A stretch of 64,000 nucleotides of DNA. Source: Micrasema longulum (taxonomy: Eukaryota; Arthropoda; Insecta; Trichoptera; Brachycentridae). The stretch is taken from contig JAGVSM010003512.1 in the NCBI GenBank assembly GCA_022494885.1, forward strand, positions 124,001-188,000. The letters run 5' to 3'. Positions 11,036-22,639 of the stretch are shown here, one piece after another. The position numbers were made by a program, and so were the translations under genes. Each line of letters opens with the position of its first letter. Positions within the stretch are counted from its first letter, which is position 1. The notes beneath the pieces are model-generated. The model did no database searches. It was not told where the DNA came from and saw only the letters and a program-made list of their open reading frames with translations.

Positions 11036-12384
11036 GATCAAGCAACATTTTGTCTTTGTTCAGTTTTCATACACAGACAGACAGATAGTTGCAGGTTATT
11101 CTGATGGCACTCCGAAACAAATAAATGCAATTCAGGAATAAATTAAAGAAGAAAGAGATACCGTCCACAACTTCCGCTGGGGAACGGAATAAATTTAAAT
11201 AGATACAATGATTTTTACACCGTTCGTCCATACAAAAAACTGTGTTTCTAACACACACACGTATATTAAAGCTTTTTATTCTATCATAAAAAATGCGCAA
11301 TTAAACGTATCAAATTTAGGTATAAACAACATAATATCCAATCAGATTTCATGTAATTCTTTTGTTATTTGATAAAAACAATAGCATTTTTAGTGACAGA
11401 GTGAAGAGTGAGAGACCAAAACTGAACAAAGCCGAAACCGATATTGTGGCCGACTTTGTTTTTTTTTTGTTTTACGTTAATCAGTTTGGACCATAAAAAC
11501 AAAATCTATTCAATTTAACTTCGAGTCCTCTTCTAAAAATATTCCTGTTATGAGTTATATTTAGGTCTTTCTTTTAACTTTTTTTTATTACTTTGTTTTT
11601 ACTATGTTTTTGCTTCATTTTTAATTACATTTTTACTATGTTTTTACTACATTTTTTACCATGTTTTTAATCTATTTTTTTACTTTGTTTTTCACTTTGT
11701 CCACTATCTTTACAACTGTTTCTTTATATTGATTACTGTTTTATATATTTTTTTACTATCTTAGAACGGAGTAAATGACCCTAGTTAGAAAGTCAAAGCA
11801 ACTTTGTAAAAATTATAATTTTATGTATTTAATATAATATGATAATAAATAAATAAATGAAAAATGTTAAAATCTTTGATTGGGTTTACTGAAAAAAGTC
11901 AAATTTCGATTTGTGGCCCTTTTGAATTTAAGCAGCGATTTACAGTTTAGAAATGTTAATAATTAGTATGTCATTTAAAGATATAAGTTAATTTAATTTT
12001 AGAGCATTCATATATTATGTTTGTACCATTTTAAGACAAAATAAAAATAAAATATTTTAAAATTTCCCCGGAAGGACTCTAGATACCCCCACTTGTTTTC
12101 CGCTTACTTTCATTAGGCCGGAAGCAAACCTTTAGGAGCCCTTCAGTAGCTACCGGTCAGGATTTCGCCGAAGCATTATTCCAGGCTTCCAGGCTCTCAG
12201 GCTTCTAGGCTTCCAGGCTCACGTCCAAAGTTCATTACGAGGATCGCATTAGGGAAACCCACATCCTGGCCAAGACGATGACAAATGGGAAATCAATTTG
12301 ATGTTACTATTACTACTACTACTACTACCACCATCACACCATTTCCCCGTAGAGGTCGGTTGGTAGATCGTCACACACTTCCAT
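11036..12384. other. Degenerate T-rich tandem repeat and unassigned DNA
   Basis: About 11575-11700 is a degenerate tandem of a TTTTTACTATG-like unit, followed by an AATAAATAAATAAATGA run near 11845, which looks like a LINE 3' tail. At 12182-12220 short AGGCTTCC/AGGCTCTC repeats occur, and at 12303-12330 a TAC trinucleotide run. No coding was recognised. Confidence 0.4.
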
Positions 12385-12830
12385 CCTGTTATACATTCCT
12401 ACCTTCTTCCACATTGATACATCTCGTCACACATGCCCTTCGGTTCTGTCTGCTTTTGACATAACCAGACTTAAGATTTTGGTTTATCTGATCATGCCAC
12501 GCCTTTCTTAGTCGTCCTCGTCCCGTGTCATCGTTCATTCTCGCCATATACAAATATACCTGTTCTACCATCATTTTGTTATCTATTCGTTCTATATGAC
12601 CAAACCATCTTAGATATCCTTTCTTAATCTTATCAATTATACCTGACTCAGATTTTCACTCTTGCCTGATTTTAAAATACGTAACCCTGTCATACATTGA
12701 TTTTTCACACATTCGTCTCAGAGATCGCATTTCAATCGCGTTCACTCTACTTTCATCCGCCCTCTGCCATTTCTATGTTTCTCTTCCATACATAAGTGTT
12801 GGGACTAAAACTCCGTTGTGCACGATGTTA
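12385..12830 (-). pseudogene. RTE-type LINE ORF2 C-terminus
   Basis: The minus frame reads GVLVPTLMYGRET, then AIEMRSLRRMCEKSMYDRV, GYLRWFGHIERIDNKM, TGRGRLRKAWHDQI and VKSRQNRRACVTRCINVEE. These are the successive conserved blocks at the C-terminus of a common insect endonuclease-reverse transcriptase family: end of the RT thumb, GHIERM, basic RGRPRK-like segment and NRRACM..NVEEA. Two in-frame stops (after GRET and within the QE*KSE segment) make it a pseudogene. Upstream RT and endonuclease domains are absent; the sequence before 12830 on this strand is unrelated. Confidence 0.8.
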
Positions 12831-14004
12831 CTATTAATATGCCAAATTATACAAAAAAAATCAACCAAACCACCTCTAGATTTTAATGCTTGATATTTAT
12901 TTTTATTTAATACGCCCGAAAAGCTACTGAGCAACATATTACGCGTACATATTATAAACATAACAGAATTGTTAGTAATTAATGATGATGCATTTTGACT
13001 TCCTACAAACGTAATTATTAATAAGTAAGATTCTATTGTGTTTGGGTGTCGCAATCGACTCAATACCGGTAATTCTACTGACATGGCGTGTGATGGATGA
13101 ATAGGCGATATTAATTACTTTTATGTATAGCCATTTCACGCAAAACACCGAAACTTAATTAATTTCATTAGCGTTGGGGAATCAAATAGTTTATAATTTA
13201 CTTTCAGTGGATGCGTGTTCAGTCATTCGGAAAAATACCGTTTGTGCAAAGTCAGTAAAATGCACTAAAGTGCATTATACCAAAAAGAACGGATTTTAGT
13301 TGAAATAACATACGTTTAGACTGAACACGGCATCTTTTTTTTAATAACCTTTAACAATGCTTTTATTACTTTAAGTTACTGCCTCCTAATTTATTTTTAT
13401 ATTACTATACACGACACCTCGCCGTGAATATATTTGGACTGTAGATAGGGGTAGCTCTGCAGCTACTATTCCGCTATCTCGGATGCAGTGGCGAATGGTG
13501 ATTTTATTTACAGGTAAGCTATAAAAAAATATCATATATTTGTACCTACATAGAAGGTACATAATATAATGTAAGTAATATATACTATTTATTGATATTT
13601 TCTGTGGTTCTGTGTGATACAACAACTCTCATCCATGAAATCAACTCAAACGATGTAACTTCGTGATATATTATATTACATAGATATATTTTCAATTACT
13701 TAAATATATAATTCATTAAAAAATGAATAAAATATACCACTATGAATTCAGTCGATATTAGGTATTTGATTGAAATGTCAACTGGCCGCATTGTTCTAGT
13801 AATTAATACTGCTACACCGTTTCCCTAGAAAACCACTCTCTAGTCGACGTTACGACGGCTATCCACCGCATCACCGTTCACTGCGGCCGTTAAGATACGG
13901 GCACCGCTGTCCTAGGAAACCCTAGCTTAAGGGGAAGGATCCTACATACTTAATAAAGGTAAAAAAGTGGCAAAGAGTTTGTTGGGATGTGTGAGGCCTA
14001 GTGC
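12831..14004. other. Unassigned DNA with a GC-richer patch
   Basis: Open frames at 12773-13084 and 13386-13625 (minus) do not resemble known proteins, apart from the LINE segment at the end of the first. A GC-richer patch lies at about 13850-13930. No family could be assigned. Confidence 0.35.
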
Positions 14005-14547
14005 CTATAGTCCTTAAAATATAGCTTGATTAGAATGACAGCTGTCAAATTAATTTCATTAGTGATGGGAAATTACTGTTCACTGATCACATAGATTTTA
14101 TCAGTTTTTTCATGCAATCATGAAACCCTGTTTCTGAAAATTGATATAAAAACGCAAAAACAAGCCTATTATAGTGTGTTTAACACAATTATTCACCAAA
14201 AAATAAGACATTTATCCTTTTTCATGAACATCATCAAATGAATTATTTTTTTATTCGATCGATTTACATTGATTAATTTGTCCCATCTCTCAAAATGATG
14301 TAACCTTGTAAGAACGTCGTTAATAATTAGGTTTATTTTAGTTTTTTTTATTTATTTTAAAGCTGATTTGATATGTTTATGTTGAATTATGTGTCAACCA
14401 TTGTATTAAAAAAAAAAATAATACGCCAGATAAGAATGATTTTTCGTTTGTCAAATATAAATAACTCCTTAGGCGTCACAACAAAGTTATGTCGTCACTT
14501 TTTCTGAAAAATGTCATTCTAATCAAGCTATATTTAAAAGACTATAG
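14005..14547. mobile_element. MITE, 543 bp, CTATAGTC ends
   Basis: The left end CTATAGTCCTTAAAATATAG continuing CTTGATTAGAATGACA is mirrored at 14512-14547, about 36 bp of terminal inverted repeat with few mismatches. There is no coding inside. The superfamily cannot be set without a clear target duplication. Confidence 0.7.
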
Positions 14548-14708
14548 TGACTCACAATCCTATATATAGTTGTGGCCAGTCTCGATATTCTAACGTCTGC
14601 CCCCGCAAGTGACATAATTAACCGTCTTTATTGTAGGGGCAGTTTATCAGATCACAAATAGAGACTCATAGCTAAATTATAGAGGAAAAACAAACATATA
14701 TCCTATAT

Positions 14709-14945
14709 CTAAAAAACACTCGGATGACTTTTCACGTTAGGGCGTCGGCAGCGCTGCCTAACGGCCAGTCTGCGAAGCTTAGCCGCCGGCGGGAGGTCCG
14801 CCAGTTGTACTGTGCTCAGTGCGTTTTTCAAGGTGCAACTAACATCTCCGGAGTGCTCGCGTCTATGGGCCCAGACAAGGGCCGCCAGGTTTGATAATAA
14901 TATTATGCGCGGCGCGCGTCGCTGCGCTGTAGGGCGCATTTCGCT
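14709..14945. other. Local GC- and CpG-rich island of unknown nature
   Basis: About 200 bp of G+C- and CpG-rich sequence (e.g. GCCGCCGGCGGGAGG, GCGCGGCGCGCGTCG) interrupts AT-rich DNA. Both strands are open (76 codons minus, 68 codons plus), but high GC alone explains that. It could be a diverged structural-RNA gene piece, a promoter or exon relic, or part of an unrecognised repeat. No product is proposed. Confidence 0.4.
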
Positions 14946-15764
14946 TTTTTTTCGATATGGGCGGCGATGTCCGATAGAATTTTTAAATGTTTTTTTAAAA
15001 CTTTTTATATTACTCTAACCCCGAGCATCTTGCTCCAATAGAGGTTCAAACGTTGAATATAAAAATATAGTAAGGTATAAAAAAAAGTATGTAATTATTA
15101 TAAAACTTTTTTGGTTGAATAGTAATAAAAAAAAATATTTTTTTTTTACCTTCTTTTAATAATTCTTTTAGCTACAATTTTAAAAATTACTTTTGATATT
15201 GGTTTTTTTATTTACTTTGATAATGTTTTTTTTAAATTTAAATAAAATACTTTTAGAGTTGCCTTTTCCGTTCCTTTCCGTTCTTACTGCCTATTTATAA
15301 AGATATCGCTTTTTAGCATTCAATAGTATTGAAATTTTACTGGTCCATTAGACTTAAGTTAACTTTTTATACCCCTAAATTATTTTATTTTAACGTGTCT
15401 TTCCTTAATAAAGTTAATATAAAAAAACTTGCCAGCAAAATTTTAAAAATCCTGTCTACAAATTTAAGAAGAAAAAACACATTTGTAAAAATTAAATCCT
15501 TCATAAAATTCTCAGTAGATTATTTTTATAACACAGAACTTGATTATCAACGGCAAACCTAAACCATCACTATTTAAAATCCACCTCATGTAGGGTGATT
15601 TTGATGAATAATTAGTATTATAATGTCTAGTTGGTCGATGTGGGACACTGAAAATTTATAAAACTTTATTTATTCATAAATAAGCGGTCATTTATTGTTC
15701 TCTTGCTCGATGGTAATGGTAGATTTAAGATGCATATATACGTACGCGTATTAAATGCCCGTTC
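14946..15764. other. Unassigned AT-rich DNA
   Basis: A 77-codon lysine/phenylalanine-rich plus frame at 15329-15562 looks composition-driven. No family was recognised. Confidence 0.35.
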
Positions 15765-16015
15765 TATAGTTGGAGCATATGGTGTCCACAAAGAGCCTCC
15801 AGGCATCCCTGATACCTGTCAGCTTCTATGCGTGCTTCCAATTTAGGTTCGAGTCCCGTAGTTCTGACATAAACAGCCGGCGAGCACTCAGCAGCGGACG
15901 TCCAGAACGTCGAGAACCTGATGCCTTGCAAAGTAGGCAAGCGTGGTTAAGGCTTTCAGGAGGCACCCGCAATATATGGCCAGGCCAACCGTATCGCCTC
16001 CGTTAGATGACAGTT
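15765..16015 (-). pseudogene. LINE-type ORF C-terminal remnant
   Basis: The minus frame reads RRRYGWPGHILRVPPESLNH, ACLLCKASGSRRSGRPLLSA, then LRDSNLNWKHA, a stop, and KLTGIRDAWRLFVDTICSN. The order W-GHI-R, then G-RR-GRP, then NW and a terminal RDAWR-LV-TI matches the tail of several insect retroelement polyproteins and related ORFs. One stop is present and the RT domain is missing. The exact clade is not determined. Confidence 0.6.
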
Positions 16016-17042
16016 GTCATCGGATAAGATGCAAAAAACATGCGACATGTTCTTGTTTATTATGAACATACGTGATATTCTGAAATTGAAAGTTTTCATA
16101 CGAACTCGATGTTTTTGTTTCCATTAACGTCTTCTGCTTAACGAGTCAGCAACCGGTAAACAATTAACAGCACTTTTCAATTCATGTTTTCGGCGTATTA
16201 GAATAAACACGCAATTCCTAATAATTAGCATTATAACTAGTATAACATTTAAATTAGTATAAAATACCCATTGTAATATTGTTTATTTTACAACTAATTT
16301 AGATATTACATATGTTTACAATGTTCATACTCCAGGAAGCATTTTGTTAATCATTCAACTAATCTACATAATATAATATTGAAATATTAATTCGGCTACA
16401 ATTACAAATAACGGGTGTTTTATTGTCGTGACAGCTTTGCCAACCCTACCGTTTTTTCGGTAGATCAACCGATTTTTTGGTAGATCTACCGATTTTAGGC
16501 GAAATCTACCGAATTTGATCCATATTCTACAGATTTTTAAACATTTCCTTTTTTACATAGAATATTATTCTTACTGCCTATTTATTCATTCCCAATATAG
16601 ACAATCCCCTTATAAATTAAATAATTACTTTTCTGTCATCAGTTTAGTTATGGGGTGCGGAAAATAGGACAACGAACCTTCTAACGAACGAAAAGTGAAC
16701 CATAATCAGTCCGATATGCAGTTATCTTTATCGAACGAAATTGGGGAAGCATCTGCGAGAGAGCGATAGAAAAATTATGTTCAAATACTTATTTATAATT
16801 TTTTTCTGCCACCGCATTTCCTCTTATTTGACTGTAATGCAACGTCATTGGTTTATTTCTAATGGAGTTCTCATGGTCTATGGAAAAAAAACACTATTGC
16901 CGACACTGAAAACGAACTGAATGGAGCCTTAAGTTGAATGGAAATTATATTGACAACAAAATATAACATCACCATAAGCGAAGAAAAAACAAAATGTAAG
17001 GTCGTATGAAGAAAGGAATTAAGCACAAACATTGTACTAGGT
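16016..17042. other. Unassigned DNA with ACCGATTTT mini-repeats
   Basis: At about 16445-16530 the words CTACCG, CGGTAGATC and ATCTACCGATTTT repeat four to five times with alternating orientation. The stretch GCGAGAGAGCGATAGAAAAA near 16752 recurs in similar form near 57040. No coding was found. Confidence 0.4.
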
Positions 17043-17205
17043 CAGTGGTCGGTAAACTCATTAGTCAAAAGAGCCAAAGATCAGCATTACGACGATTAAG
17101 ATTTCTTTTGAGAGCCAAATTTATTTTCATCAAACTGTTTCCTCTTCCAAGCCAACGAACCTTATGGAAGATCTCCGTATTTGCTCTCCGTTATTGAGTA
17201 AACAT
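17043..17205 (+). mobile_element. hAT-like transposon end
   Basis: It starts CAGTGGTCGGTAAACTCATT and continues AGTCAAAAGAGCCAAAGATC, then TCTTTTGAGAGCCAAATTT. This resembles the terminal sequence of a hAT family widespread in insects. The opposite end and transposase were not found, so only one end remains and the right limit is approximate. Confidence 0.5.
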
Positions 17206-17434
17206 TCTTCGAATTTGCGATGTAAATGAGATTTAACAACTGTGTTGACAATCTTGATCACCAAATCCATAACATTTTAAATGTTTCGCCGCTCGATGAA
17301 GGAAGCAATGGTAATAAAGCATCTCGTAATTAATTTTTGCTTCAATAATAGAAAAAAACCGTTCTCACTTAGGTCATAATTTTAGCTCCGTATGTTAAAA
17401 TTGAAATAATTTCATCAACAATATTTTGAGTATG
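17206..17434. other. Unassigned DNA
   Basis: This stretch could be interior hAT sequence, but no transposase motif could be read. Confidence 0.3.
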
Positions 17435-17650
17435 TCCAAATGCTTTCAGACTGGCTGGATTTCCTCCAAAGGGAGTTATTCACATTTAAATTTGTTGCAA
17501 CAGAGAGGTTAATTTTTTCGAAAGGGGAATATGGAAGTCTAGGCTTTTACAGGGATTATGACCTGTCGTTGGCTGGTTTAAGTGGCCACTTTACACACTG
17601 TAACATTCATCATTCTGCCTATGTTCAAATATCCATTGAAGAAGAAGAAA
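17435..17650 (-). mobile_element. SINE-B copy
   Basis: Its reverse complement contains GTGTGTAAAGTGGCCACTTA, AACCAGCCAACGACAGGTC, CCTAGACTTCCATATTCCCC and a distal block ending GGAAATCCAGCCAGTCTG. The distal block is shared with the copy at 42470, so the SINE-B consensus extends past the TGTTG motif. Confidence 0.75.
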
Positions 17651-17699
17651 CATTATAAAAACAAATTATATTAAACAAATTATAACAAGTTTTTAATGA

Positions 17700-18560
17700 T
17701 ATTGGTAGTATCAAATTAATTTATTTCGCTTACGTTCGTAGTCTCCTTGAATATGCCTCCCCTGTGTGGTCTCCCCAGTATTCCATACACAAGATAAGGC
17801 TTGAAAATATTCAGAAAACATTTTTGAGACATCTCAATTGGAGATCCAGATTTACGGACCTTAACTATAAAACTTCTTGTCATGAACATAATATACTTAG
17901 TCTTGAGGATCGTCGTTTGGTATTAGATATGGGGATTTTACATGACATTCTTAATGGACGTCTTGATAGTCCTGTTCTGGTTTCTGAGTTGGCCCTTAAC
18001 GTACCTGGCTACCGCACCCGTCACACGAATCTATCTCTTTTCCATGTACCCACAGTTCGCACCAACTGTGCACAGAACTATCCTCTGATTCGCTTGACGC
18101 GTAATTATAATTTGTTTTTCAATAACATAGACATATTTAACTGCAGAAAACTCACTTTTGAAACCAAAATTAAAAAACTATTATTTGAAAAAAAATATGT
18201 TTCGTTATAAAAAAAAAATATATTTTTACATTATAAATTTAAATTGTTTCTATTCACTCATATCAAATACACACTTAGCCTGTCCCTAAACCTACCCTCA
18301 CACCCATATACAATCACACACATATTCACATACCTACCTAAACCACACTCCACTTTTTTACATACGCATCCTCACACAAAAAAAAACTCGCACACATGCA
18401 CTTCTATGAATTATATCTAACTGAACTGGATTTTTATAATTGTATTTATGTGGAAAACTGATTTGGCTTTATTTTATGTTTTTTTTTATAATGTTGTGTA
18501 TATTTTTTTGTATTGCTGTTGTTTTTCTTAATAAACAAAATTAAATTAAAAAATTAAAAT
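17700..18560 (+). pseudogene. jockey/CR1-like LINE ORF2 C-terminus plus 3' UTR
   Basis: A continuous frame from about 17713 to 18210 reads YVRSLLEYASPVWSPQYSIH, KIRLENIQKTFLRHLNW, then LSLEDRRLVLDMGILHDILN, VPGYRTRHTNLSLFHVP and a terminal NNIDIFNCRKLTF. The order Y-RS-LEYAS-VWSP, then I-QK-FLR, then L-RRR--D and DIF is diagnostic of the post-RT region of jockey/CR1-type ORF2. The stop is at 18208. A C/A-rich 3' UTR runs to an AAATTAAATT-type simple tail near 18540-18560. The element is 5'-truncated, so RT and endonuclease domains are missing. No frameshift was seen in the retained part. Confidence 0.8.
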
Positions 18561-18780
18561 TAAAAAATATACTTCCTCCTTTTTTGTTTTTAAAACACCC
18601 GATATTAAACGGACCGTTTCCAAATGTAACGAATAATATTTATAAATGCACAATTTATTCATATTGCCTAAACGTAACATCTGCAACATTTTCTTTTTGT
18701 TTTAAAGATGAACGTTATAATACATTCTTAAAGAGATTTTTCATTTCTGTTAAAATATATATCATTACACATTGGTATTG

Positions 18781-18838
18781 ACCAGGATTTCGAACCGAAA
18801 CAATATAGCAATCTTTTGAGCATGGCCAAATCATTGTA
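18781..18838 (-). mobile_element. Possible SINE head, reverse
   Basis: The reverse complement has CGGTTCGAAATCC as a B-box-like motif, preceded by TTTGGCCATGCTC. The match is weak and no body was identified. Confidence 0.3.
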
Positions 18839-18954
18839 GATTATTTCTGGTTTTTTTCCCTGGCGGGATTGATATCAATATTTTGATATTTTCAACTTAT
18901 GAAGCTGTTAAAAATATCTAGGCATTAACTGAGCTTGTGATCTAAATGTATTTT

Positions 18955-20010
18955 TATTTTATTTTATTAATTTTTTACGCCCATAAGACTTTTGCTTACA
19001 TGAAAGTAATATAAAATATGAGTATATAAACAACATTAAATTTAAAAATACAATATAAAGCAACAAAAGATAGAACAGTGTTAAAAAGTTAAGTTGGTAT
19101 AAAAAAAAGAACAATTTTTTTTTTTTTTTTTATTGATTTTTTTTTTTTTACAAAATACATTTTTGAAATACAAAATAGGTAAATATACAGAACATCTTAT
19201 ATATAACGTTTCTACCTCTCTAATAAAGTAGATACTTGTGTTTAGTGAGGGAGTTCGTTTCACATTTTTTATTTTTTTTTATAAACAAATTAAATTAAAA
19301 CAAAGTAAATTAAAATTAAAAATAAACAAGGTAAATAAAAAATAAACATTCTTTGGTATGGAGTCTAGGAAGGGGTGAGTCTTAAATGTTTTTTAATTTT
19401 AGTTTTAAAAGTTTGATAATTTTATATAGATTTTAAGTTTTCCGGAAGTTTATTAAAGTTTTTTTTACCTATGTACGTATAATGGTTTAACGCTGCTGTT
19501 GTTTTACATCTGTGCAAAATTAAATTATTAGAAAATCTAGAGTTACTTGAACTTTGCACTTCAATTGTTTTTTCTTTAAAAGTTTGTAAGATAGAGGCTT
19601 TATTAAAAATTTCTTCAATTGTTGGTATATTAAGTTCTTCAAATACTAGTTTTGATGGGTAAGTTCTGGGCTTTTTAAGAATTATTTTTGCAATCTTTTT
19701 TTGAATAATAGAGAGTGATTTTAAGTTTGTCCTATAAGCTCCTCCCCAGCCTATAATTCCATACTGCAGAATTGACTGTATTAAAGCATAGTAGACTGTT
19801 TTTATAAGTTTTAGAGATAAAATATTTCTTAGTCTAATGAATACATAAATAAGTTTCCTAATTCTTTTGACCATAGTGGCTATTTGTACTTTCCACTTCA
19901 AATTACTATCAATTATAATGCCTAGGTACTTAATATTATCCGCTTTTTTAATTGTCGAGCATAATTGGGGGCAAGAATGATTAATATTGTCATTTTGATT
20001 ATGGATCTGA
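18955..20010 (-). pseudogene. LINE RT C-terminal ORF with 3' UTR
   Basis: A 207-codon uninterrupted minus frame ends at 19422. From about codon 38 it reads KYLGIIIDSNLKWK, RKLIYVFIRLRNIL, VYYALIQSILQYGIIGWGGA, LKSLSIIQKKIAKIILKKPR and YIGKKNFNKLPENLKSI. YLGI-D--L-W is RT motif 7 and the rest is the thumb and C-terminal region of jockey/CR1-type LINEs. The catalytic palm (YxDD) is 5' of the truncation. A T-rich tail near 18955 marks the 3' end. The first ~16 codons derive from repeated UTR-like sequence, so the apparent start ATG is not genuine. Confidence 0.8.
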
Positions 20011-20200
20011 GTATATAAACAACATAATTTTTTTTTAAAATACAATAAAACGAAATAAAATTTAGGAACAGTGTTAAGCAGTATAGTTGGTATAAAAATA
20101 AAAAGATGAGTGTATTAAAAACATAAATTTAAAAAAATACGATATAAAGTAATAAAATATCGAGCTGTGTTTAGAAGTTAAGTTGGTTTTAAAAAAAATA
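19018..20200 (-). repeat. Three UTR-like repeat blocks flanking the LINE ORF
   Basis: The unit GAGTATATAAACAACATTAA ... ACAGTGTTAAAAAGTTAAGT recurs at 19018-19105, 20009-20095 and 20106-20200. One copy lies in the 3' UTR and two lie beyond the 5' end of the ORF fragment. This suggests insertion of a truncated copy into the 3' UTR of an older copy of the same family. Confidence 0.55.
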
Positions 20201-20884
20201 AAAAAAATAACAATAATATACAAAAATATACAAAAATATATATGTTTTTATTTGTTCTTTAGCATACAAAAATATGCTAAAGAAATGCAGTTAAAGGTTT
20301 AAAGCAGCTAGGTACATAATGTTATAAAAATACAATATGAACAGAATATTAAGTTCTATTTGATATGGAACATATACATTGATATGTTCCATACACTTAA
20401 ATATGGCGTAATTCAATTTTAATCGGCATTTGCGTACTAAGCGATTTCTACAAAGTAAAGAATGGTCAAAACATAAAACTACTCATTTATGAGCTTTTTT
20501 GTCGGGTTTAGTTTGATGTACATACGCGGTTTCTGGACTATTGGCTATTCCTATATACGCACCAATTTAAAAACATTTCAGAGCACATAACAAATTATTT
20601 GACAAAGTTGGTAAATTATCGATTTATGAAAATTTTACAGATTCTACGTATTTTAAACTTTACCTCAATCGCTCATTTGAAAGATTTAACTTTGATTTAT
20701 TGTTTACTAAAACACTTCCCAAGGTAAAATACTACACGATGGATGTTTACAAGACAAATCTACAGATGTTGTAAGAAAACAAATGAATGCTCGAACCATA
20801 AATCTTGTTTTGCTGTTCTGTCATCAAAGCATATTATGTACTAGTTTTGAAATTAGTTTTTTTTTTAAGCACGTGATTTTGTAA
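20201..20884. other. Unassigned DNA with a small hairpin
   Basis: TTCTTTAGCATA and TATGCTAAAGAA (about 20259-20283) form a 12-bp-arm hairpin with a 6-nt loop. No coding was recognised. Confidence 0.45.
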
Positions 20885-21298
20885 CAATGAGGATCTTCAG
20901 CCTTACGGGAAATTGGATACAAAAATGTTTTCTTGCGCGCCGTAAAAATTACAGCATTAAATTGTACAGTAAAATTTCTTAAAAATGTACGAAAAAAATA
21001 CATATTTTAATAAAAATGCACTACTTTGAATGATGTCACTGGTTCATATAAACCATCCAATGATATGAGGGCTTTGAAGGATATCCGGTTTGGTCACCGT
21101 AAACGGACCAATAGGAAGAACTCTCAAAGAAAAACCTCTGACGTAACACGTGGAGTTATTTCAGAAATACAAAACTATAAAAAATACTAGCGCTGATAAT
21201 ACGGTGTATAAAAATGAAAAATAAAACAATTTAGCTTAGTTTAATATTCTTTTAACAAATTTTAAAAAACTAAAAAAAGACATCGAACTTCCTCATTG
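20885..21298 (-). mobile_element. CAATGAGG-type MITE, 414 bp
   Basis: The left end CAATGAGGATCTTCAGCC and the right end (reverse complement CAATGAGGAAGTTCGATG) form terminal inverted repeats. The interior shares AGCGCTGATAATAC and the CCGTAAGGCTGAAG-like junction with the copies at 6247, 33556 and 61165. No ORF is present. Confidence 0.7.
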
Positions 21299-22639
21299 AT
21301 AGTAGCAAAATAAAGCATTTTAAATATTATTTCTGATAATACTCGTATTAAAGAAAAACGAACGAAAGATTAAGTAACGTTCACTGGAGAATTTAAAGAA
21401 CAGATACATAATAATAATTTTATTATTAGCGTACGAAATTTCAAATTAAGTTCACAAAGAGCTAGATAAAAGTTATATTTATCAATGAAAAAAAATGTTA
21501 TAAATTTTACTACTTTAAAAATCCCTATTTTCGTACTAATGTTTTCATGGTTATTTTTCCTACATATTTGTTCATGTATTTTTTATTTTGTACGTTGTGC
21601 CTATATTGTTAATTTGTTAACATAAGATGTTCATTTTATAAGTAAAACTTATAAAGAATCGCTGACACGTAAATATATAATATAGATTACTTTATTAAGT
21701 AGACAAGTATCTATTATAATATTAAAGCTGTAGACTAATAAAAAGTACAACATATGATTTTGCCATATTAAAACACCGAAATCTCACCCGCATAAATAAA
21801 GGTCTTTAACTTCAGAAATATCAACAAATTAGATGCCTAGACTTCTATAATTCCTTCTCTAAAATGTCCTTCATCTCTATTGTAATATGTAAATATTATC
21901 AGCTCCCAAGAGAGTTGAATCCAGTCTACAAAAATTTGGGCAAATTCAAAATATTGTTAGTTATTTTGGTTGTATTGACAATATTAACAAATTAAAACAG
22001 GGATGCAGAATACCTTAAATAAGGCAATATGGAAGTCAAGGTGGGAGGCTGTGGGAAATTAACAAAGCCTTAATTATGTACTCACTACAAAGGAACACTT
22101 GTTCGTTATACTCAAATAAAAAAGGTATCCTACGAATACACAAGATTTGGAATACTGCCCTTGTGTGAATTGTTTTCAGTTTAGTGCAGAAATACGGCGT
22201 CTATCGGTAAAAAAAATCTTAGTAAATGCAATACAAAAATAGAACATAGAATCACAATAAGAAAAAAGAATAATATTGTCATATGATAAATACAAAAAAC
22301 TACAAAAATGAAAAACTTTAAATATTTTAAAACAATATATCCATTTAAAATATATTAAATGGATTTGGAATCATTTATTGTATTTTCAAAATCAATGTGC
22401 ATATTGTGAAGAAATGTTTTCATACATAACTTTAAAAATAAAATATAAAAAAATATGTCATGACGTCATGATTTTTGACGATGTTTTGGTTTAACAGAGT
22501 CAGGGGATGTTGAGCATCGAGGCACAAAGTGTTAAACAGTACATGGGTTTTTGCAATATTGATTTTTAAATCCATGTGCGGATTACTACCGCGATTAATT
22601 TAGTACATTTATTTATACGCTCTATATTTTTTTTTACAT
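21299..22639. other. Unassigned DNA with a SINE-B fragment
   Basis: At 21828-21892 a 3' SINE-B fragment (ATGCCTAGACTTCTATAATT ... TTGTAATATGT) is recognisable on the plus strand. The rest gives no family match. Confidence 0.45.

Noticed and set aside
12773..13084. 103-codon minus frame as a single protein
   Set aside because: Only its last ~15 codons match the LINE tail. The rest is unrelated sequence running in frame by chance.
13815..13830. piggyBac terminus (CCCTAGAAA)
   Set aside because: Only a 9-bp match, with no TTAA duplication and no opposite end.
15846..15856. B-box-like GGTTCGAGTCC as a SINE
   Set aside because: It lies inside a minus-strand LINE remnant with clear protein motifs, and no A box or body accompanies it.
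17440..17658. 72-codon plus-strand frame
   Set aside because: It lies on the reverse of a SINE-B. Similar frames at 42471 and 43775 come from other SINE-B copies.
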